DNA from: Algoriphagus lutimaris
GTDB taxonomy: Bacteria > Bacteroidota > Bacteroidia > Cytophagales > Cyclobacteriaceae
Length of the DNA stretch: 64,000 bases
NCBI RefSeq assembly: GCF_017051705.1
Contig: NZ_JAFIDJ010000001.1
Span: forward strand, 1,054,001 to 1,118,000
Direction of reading: 5' to 3'
The first letter of the stretch is position 1; each line of letters begins with the position of its first letter. The notes beneath the pieces were generated by a model that made no database searches, had not been told where the DNA came from, and was given only the letters and a program-made list of their open reading frames with translations. The position numbers and the translations under genes were made by a program. Shown piece after piece: positions 60,470 to 64,000 of the stretch.

Positions 60470-61936
60470 ATGGAAATCAAGATCAAATCACTAGGGCTTT
60501 ACCTAGGGCCTTTAGCCTTCTGTTTAATTAATTTTTTTGCAGTTTTTAATGACTTAAATCCTGCTGCACAATCCATGTTGGCCCTAGCTGCATGGATGGC
60601 CATCTGGTGGATCTCCGAAGCTTTACCTATTGCTGCCACTGCATTTTTACCTTTGATCTTTATGCCACTGTTGGGAATTCTTCCAATAGCTGAAGTATCT
60701 GAAAATTACATGCATCCCACAGTACTTTTATACATGGGTGGATTTCTATTAGCCACGGGAATCGAAAAATGGAATTTGCACCGCAGGATTGCATTGAACA
60801 TCATCAATTTATTAGGAACTGATTTACGACGTATTGTATTAGGATTTATCCTGGCCACGGGCATTTTATCTATGTGGATCTCTAATTCCGCAACTTCTCT
60901 AATGATGCTTCCGATAGGTTTGGCCGTAGTCAATCAGTTTAAAAGTCAGTTGGGGGAGTCCAATACTTCCATCGCAGATCGATTGGGAAAAAATATCATG
61001 CTGGGAATCGCATACAGTGCATCGATAGGTGGTTTGGCAACCTTAATCGGAACCCCTACCAATGCCATTATGGCTGCGGTAATCAATGATTTATATGACT
61101 ATTCCATCGGATTCAATGAATGGATGGCCTTTGGATTACCTTTAGTGGCTGTTTTGTTGATGATTTGTTGGTATTACCTAGTGAGTTCCGCCAATCCACT
61201 TCCCAAAAGTTTCAGCCTTCCTGATGGCAAAAACATCATCGGCACTCAACTAAAAGCTTTGGGAAAGATCAGTTATGAAGAAAAATCCGTGATGATAGTC
61301 TTTGGAACGGTCTGTTTGGCCTGGATTTTAAGAAGTTTTGTGTTAGTCAAATTGCTTCCTGGAATAGACGATACCATCATTGTATTGATCGGGGTAGTAT
61401 TATTGTTTATCCTTCCCTCCTCCTCTGGTGAAGATCGGATTTTGGACTGGAAAACTGCCGAACGTATTCCATGGGGCGTCTTGATCTTATTTGGTGGTGG
61501 ATTGGCCTTGGCAGCTGGATTCAAGGAAACCGGTTTGGCAGAATGGATCGGTCAGCGATTTACTTTAATCGAAGGAATTTCTTTCTTCTTCTTATTATTC
61601 ATCATCATTGCATCGGTCAACTTCCTAACCGAAGTCACCTCCAATGTGGCCACTGCGTCCATGTTGCTGCCAATATTGGCTTCTGTGGCTTTTAAGCTCG
61701 ACTTACATCCCTTTGGGTTAATGGTGGGCGCCACTCTAGCTGCTTCCTGCGCCTTTATGCTACCTGTTGCCACCCCACCTAATGCTGTGGTATTTGGTTC
61801 GGGATATCTACGGATGAAAGATATGGTGAGTGCAGGTTTCTGGCTGAACGTTATCTCCATTGTTTTGGTCACCTTGATGGTCTACTTTGTATTGCCATGG
61901 ATGTGGGGAATAAATTTGATAGGAAACCCGTTTTGA
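60470..61936 (+). CDS. SLC13/DASS-family carboxylate:sodium symporter
   Basis: A 488-residue transporter with about 11-12 helices. DASS signatures: WWISEALPIAATAFLP, the first SNT motif MWISNSATSLMMLP, LIGTPTNAIMAA, the second motif EVTSNVATASMLLP, and LPVATPPNAVVFGSG. These bind Na+ and di- or tricarboxylate in VcINDY-like proteins. Succinate, malate or citrate uptake is likely. It lies 81 bases after the NRPS in the same direction, but an AT-rich gap with its own TAGCTTTG element (60455-60462) suggests separate expression; a role in the peptide pathway is not supported. Confidence 0.93.
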   Translation: MEIKIKSLGLYLGPLAFCLINFFAVFNDLNPAAQSMLALAAWMAIWWISEALPIAATAFLPLIFMPLLGILPIAEVSENYMHPTVLLYMGGFLLATGIEKWNLHRRIALNIINLLGTDLRRIVLGFILATGILSMWISNSATSLMMLPIGLAVVNQFKSQLGESNTSIADRLGKNIMLGIAYSASIGGLATLIGTPTNAIMAAVINDLYDYSIGFNEWMAFGLPLVAVLLMICWYYLVSSANPLPKSFSLPDGKNIIGTQLKALGKISYEEKSVMIVFGTVCLAWILRSFVLVKLLPGIDDTIIVLIGVVLLFILPSSSGEDRILDWKTAERIPWGVLILFGGGLALAAGFKETGLAEWIGQRFTLIEGISFFFLLFIIIASVNFLTEVTSNVATASMLLPILASVAFKLDLHPFGLMVGATLAASCAFMLPVATPPNAVVFGSGYLRMKDMVSAGFWLNVISIVLVTLMVYFVLPWMWGINLIGNPF

Positions 61937-62413
61937 TGTAGGATTTTTGATTTATGAAATGTGATTCAAAGTTTGAAAACTACTGATTACTGAGGCTGAA
62001 CACTAATCACTTCAATCAAGATAATTATACGTGATTGCTTCGTCTTTCCTCCTCCCGATGATGATCATAAAGTTGATCCAGATTACTTAAGACGATCGAT
62101 AACCTTTCACCGGAATCCCCCTAGGCCCCTTGAAAAGGGGGAGTTGTTTCGTTTCATTTGGACTTGCCTGCTTACTGGCAATGGAGCCTTATTCACTTTT
62201 TCTGAAAACTATAGGTTATACAATTCCACGAGATTGCTTCGTCGTTCCTCCTCGCAATGACGTTAAAAAAGTTAATTCTGTCAACTGAACACTGACCACT
62301 GCTTCCTGATCACTTTTTCCATTTCCGTCCCTCATTTTCCCCATTCCGTCACATTCTTTTGTAAAGGCTTTTTAGTCCATGTATTCTTGAACTATCAATT
62401 AGAAAGAGAATTC
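61937..62413. repeat. 477-bp gap composed of several intergenic repeat elements
   Basis: No gene is visible until 62414. Elements: TACTGATTACTGAGGCTGAA and AACACTAATCAC (61980-62010), the reverse-complement style of the AGTGTTCAG repeats at 10.4 and 13.8 kb; a decayed and a better copy of GATTGCTTCGTCGTTCCTCC (62031-62066 and 62230-62262); a GGAATCCCCCTAGG element with a CCCCTTGAAAAGGGG hairpin (62112-62146); and GAACACTGACCACTG near 62286. The GATTGCTTCGTC and CCCCTTTTCAAGGGG motifs are widespread non-coding repeats in bacterial genomes. Confidence 0.7.
62358..62389 (+). promoter_or_regulatory. Possible promoter of the small-protein/LytS operon
   Basis: TTTG (62358-62361), a 20-base spacer, and TATTCTTG (62382-62389), seven of eight matches to TAnnTTTG, ending 24 bases before the ATG at 62414. 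Confidence 0.4.
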
Positions 62414-62557
62414 ATGAACACCAAGAAAGTCTTTTATTTGCTGATTATTCTAGCATTTATTTACAATTTGCTGATGATTAAATCATGTACCAGCATTTCA
62501 GAAAATAGGCAAGAGACTATCGTAAGTTCTAATTCGAATCCAGTTAAAACAAAGTAG
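62414..62557 (+). CDS. 47-residue membrane or lipoprotein peptide
   Basis: A small gene: ATG at 62414, TAG at 62555-62557. The product has a basic start (MNTKKV), a hydrophobic core (FYLLIILAFIYNLLMI) and a Cys at about residue 24 (IKSCTS), then a short polar tail rich in Ser and Asn. It is either a single-pass peptide or a tiny lipoprotein, although the residues before the Cys (Met-Ile-Lys-Ser) are a poor lipobox. It ends 26 bases before the LytS kinase gene and is probably co-transcribed with it. Function unknown; a link to kinase signalling is inferred from position only. Confidence 0.55.
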   Translation: MNTKKVFYLLIILAFIYNLLMIKSCTSISENRQETIVSSNSNPVKTK

Positions 62558-62583
62558 TTCAACCTATTTATTTACAATACCTT

Positions 62584-63987
62584 ATGAAATCAAAAAAATT
62601 TGACTTTCGGTCCATAGAATGGTGGATTACCACCTTGGTGTTTTTGATTATTGTACTGACAAACTTAATGATTGCAGTATCCTCCAATCATTACCCCATG
62701 GAGAAATTTTTTGGGATTGTCATTCAGCCTATTATCATTTATATAGGATTTTATGTGATGCATTTGGTGGTTATTCCAAAGTATTTAAAGGATAAAAATA
62801 TAGTTCAATTTATTCTCTATAGTCTGCTGACAGCTGCAGTCATGGGGGCATTATCGGGAGCATGTGCAGGGATTAACAATGTGGATGCTGAAGGTTACTT
62901 CCGCTTCTATTTCAGTACTCTTTTATTATATATTGTTTACCTAGTCACTACGAATCTCCTGAAGAAGATGTTCTTGCCACCGATGTTCAAAGATTTTCAA
63001 TTGTACAATGGAGTTCGCTTGTTCATGATCTTTCTATTTGTAGGCATATTTTTATTTGTTGCACGGATTTTTGTAAATGAAGTCATCTTGGTGATTATTC
63101 TGTTGATTATTCCCGGGATTAGCTTTTTCATCTTCTACAATTATTTTCTGCTTTACCGAAACAAAGAAGCCGGCAAGATCAAAGCCTATCGTTGGTTTCT
63201 TTGGGGACTGATCAGCATCATCGCTTTTGTGTTCTTTTTGATTTCCGTGGATGAGAACGTCCCAGAAATTATGCTACTGGGAGTTGGGATGGTGTTTTTA
63301 CTTTTCTTTGTCATCTTTCCACTTTCCAATTTGGTTTTCAGAAAATATGAGGATTATATAGGAAAAATAGATACTCTTTCAGTACAGGTCAATCAAAGTT
63401 CTGCCAACTTGAGTTTCCTACGGTCCCAAATCAATCCACATTTTCTTTTCAATGCCTTGAATACACTCTATGGATCCGCATTGATGGAAAATGCAGAGAA
63501 AACCTCCGATGGGATTCAGAAGCTGGGAGACATGATGCGCTTTATGCTGCATGAAAATCAAATGGATAGAATCCCTCTTTCCAGAGAAATAGATTACTTA
63601 AGAAACTACTTGGACCTGCAAATGCTACGATTTGCCAAAGAAGATCACTTGGATGTAACTATTCAGATTAATGAGGAACATTGTCACGGGGACATCTCTC
63701 CTATGTTGTTGATTCCTTTTGTGGAAAATGCCTTTAAGCATGGCATCAGCACTAAAAGTAAGTCCTGGATCAAAATCAACTTGCGCTGCCTACAAGGTTC
63801 CGTGCATCTGGATGTGGTCAACAGCATGCACCCCAAAAAAGCCACAGAAGATCCAAAAGACGAATCAGGCATTGGTTTGGAGAATGTAAAAAGCCGTTTG
63901 GAACATTTTTACCCACAAAAACATAACTTAACCATCGTGGCGAACGACACAGAGCATTTCGTTCACTTATCTGTTCAACTATTATAA
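62584..63987 (+). CDS. LytS-type sensor histidine kinase with multi-pass membrane sensor
   Basis: A 467-residue kinase. About eight transmembrane helices occupy residues ~12-265, followed by a short coiled segment, the His_kinase motif RSQINPHFLFNALNT (phospho-acceptor His near residue 290) and an ATPase domain with N-box PFVENAFKHGIS and G-box ESGIGLENVKSRL. Unlike the kinase at 5875 it has no large periplasmic domain, so it probably senses within the membrane. One base after its stop an ATG opens the next gene, probably its LytTR response regulator. Confidence 0.93.
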   Translation: MKSKKFDFRSIEWWITTLVFLIIVLTNLMIAVSSNHYPMEKFFGIVIQPIIIYIGFYVMHLVVIPKYLKDKNIVQFILYSLLTAAVMGALSGACAGINNVDAEGYFRFYFSTLLLYIVYLVTTNLLKKMFLPPMFKDFQLYNGVRLFMIFLFVGIFLFVARIFVNEVILVIILLIIPGISFFIFYNYFLLYRNKEAGKIKAYRWFLWGLISIIAFVFFLISVDENVPEIMLLGVGMVFLLFFVIFPLSNLVFRKYEDYIGKIDTLSVQVNQSSANLSFLRSQINPHFLFNALNTLYGSALMENAEKTSDGIQKLGDMMRFMLHENQMDRIPLSREIDYLRNYLDLQMLRFAKEDHLDVTIQINEEHCHGDISPMLLIPFVENAFKHGISTKSKSWIKINLRCLQGSVHLDVVNSMHPKKATEDPKDESGIGLENVKSRLEHFYPQKHNLTIVANDTEHFVHLSVQLL

Positions 63988-63988
63988 T

Positions 63989-64000
63989 ATGATTAAAGCA
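63989..64000 (+). CDS. First four codons of a gene cut by the window end, probably a LytTR response regulator
   Basis: ATG at 63989 begins Met-Ile-Lys-Ala, one base after the LytS stop. The pairing with a LytS-type kinase makes a LytTR response regulator the expected product, as in the 5875/7392 pair. Only twelve bases are visible, so the identity rests on context. Confidence 0.45.

Noticed and set aside
1-64000. CRISPR arrays, tRNA/rRNA genes, insertion sequences and prophage genes
   Set aside because: I saw no regularly spaced repeats, no tRNA-like cloverleaf context, no transposase or integrase and no phage structural genes in any frame.

Overview
The window reads as a chromosomal segment of a low-GC, Gram-negative member of the Bacteroidota, most likely Cytophagales (Cyclobacteriaceae-like). 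The signs are LytS/LytTR regulators, TonB-dependent uptake with a CarboxypepD_reg-like N-terminus, many secreted peptidases and amidohydrolases, lipoproteins with a Cys-Lys-Glu start, and promoters of the TTG-N17-20-TAnnTTTG type instead of -35/-10. The organism is inferred from gene content; no 16S gene is present.

Layout. 1-8.1 kb: an M20 peptidase cut by the left edge, a membrane LytTR regulator with a membrane-protein neighbour, a lipoprotein, an SDR, a DUF4369 protein and a LytS/LytTR two-component pair. 8.2-13.8 kb: glnS, then a peptidase pair (Xaa-Pro aminopeptidase type and M1), flanked by two copies of a decayed intergenic repeat. 14.2-33.2 kb: cardiolipin synthase, a HEAT/cytochrome c lipoprotein, an M28 peptidase, a TSUP permease, a sialidase-like lipoprotein, an M19 dipeptidase homologue, an amidohydrolase, a phospholipase-C-like protein apparently fused to a beta-barrel, a LOV (blue-light) domain phosphatase and a VPS10-like propeller protein. 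33.4-42.7 kb: a second TSUP permease, greB, a truncated duplicate of that permease, a LytTR regulator with a candidate direct-repeat operator, a GIN-domain lipoprotein, an outer-membrane-like protein, an S41 peptidase and a large TolB-propeller amidohydrolase.

42.9-60.4 kb is the stand-out region: a divergent nonribosomal peptide locus. Leftward run a HupE/UreJ-type metal permease, a C-A-PCP-PCP*-TE NRPS and an Sfp-type phosphopantetheinyl transferase. Rightward run an ornithine-cyclodeaminase-family enzyme, a TonB-dependent receptor, an acyl-CoA dehydrogenase, a stand-alone adenylation enzyme, an EctD-like Fe/2OG hydroxylase, a stand-alone carrier protein and a second NRPS. In the second NRPS the C-terminal part of the A domain is interrupted by a roughly 320-residue PP-loop (adenine nucleotide alpha-hydrolase-like) domain carrying three CxxC pairs. 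Its A-domain signature read by eye, DLTKIGEVGK, is one residue from the classical Asn code. I infer a small peptide (cyclic imino acid or pyrrole cap, then Asn, then one more residue) whose backbone or side chain is modified by an ATP-dependent sulfur or nitrogen transfer. The receptor and HupE permease suggest that it is a metallophore.

60.5-64 kb: a DASS/SLC13 carboxylate transporter, a 477-base repeat-rich intergenic stretch, a 47-residue membrane or lipoprotein gene, a LytS-type kinase, and the first four codons of a probable LytTR partner. I saw no tRNA, rRNA, CRISPR array or insertion sequence.
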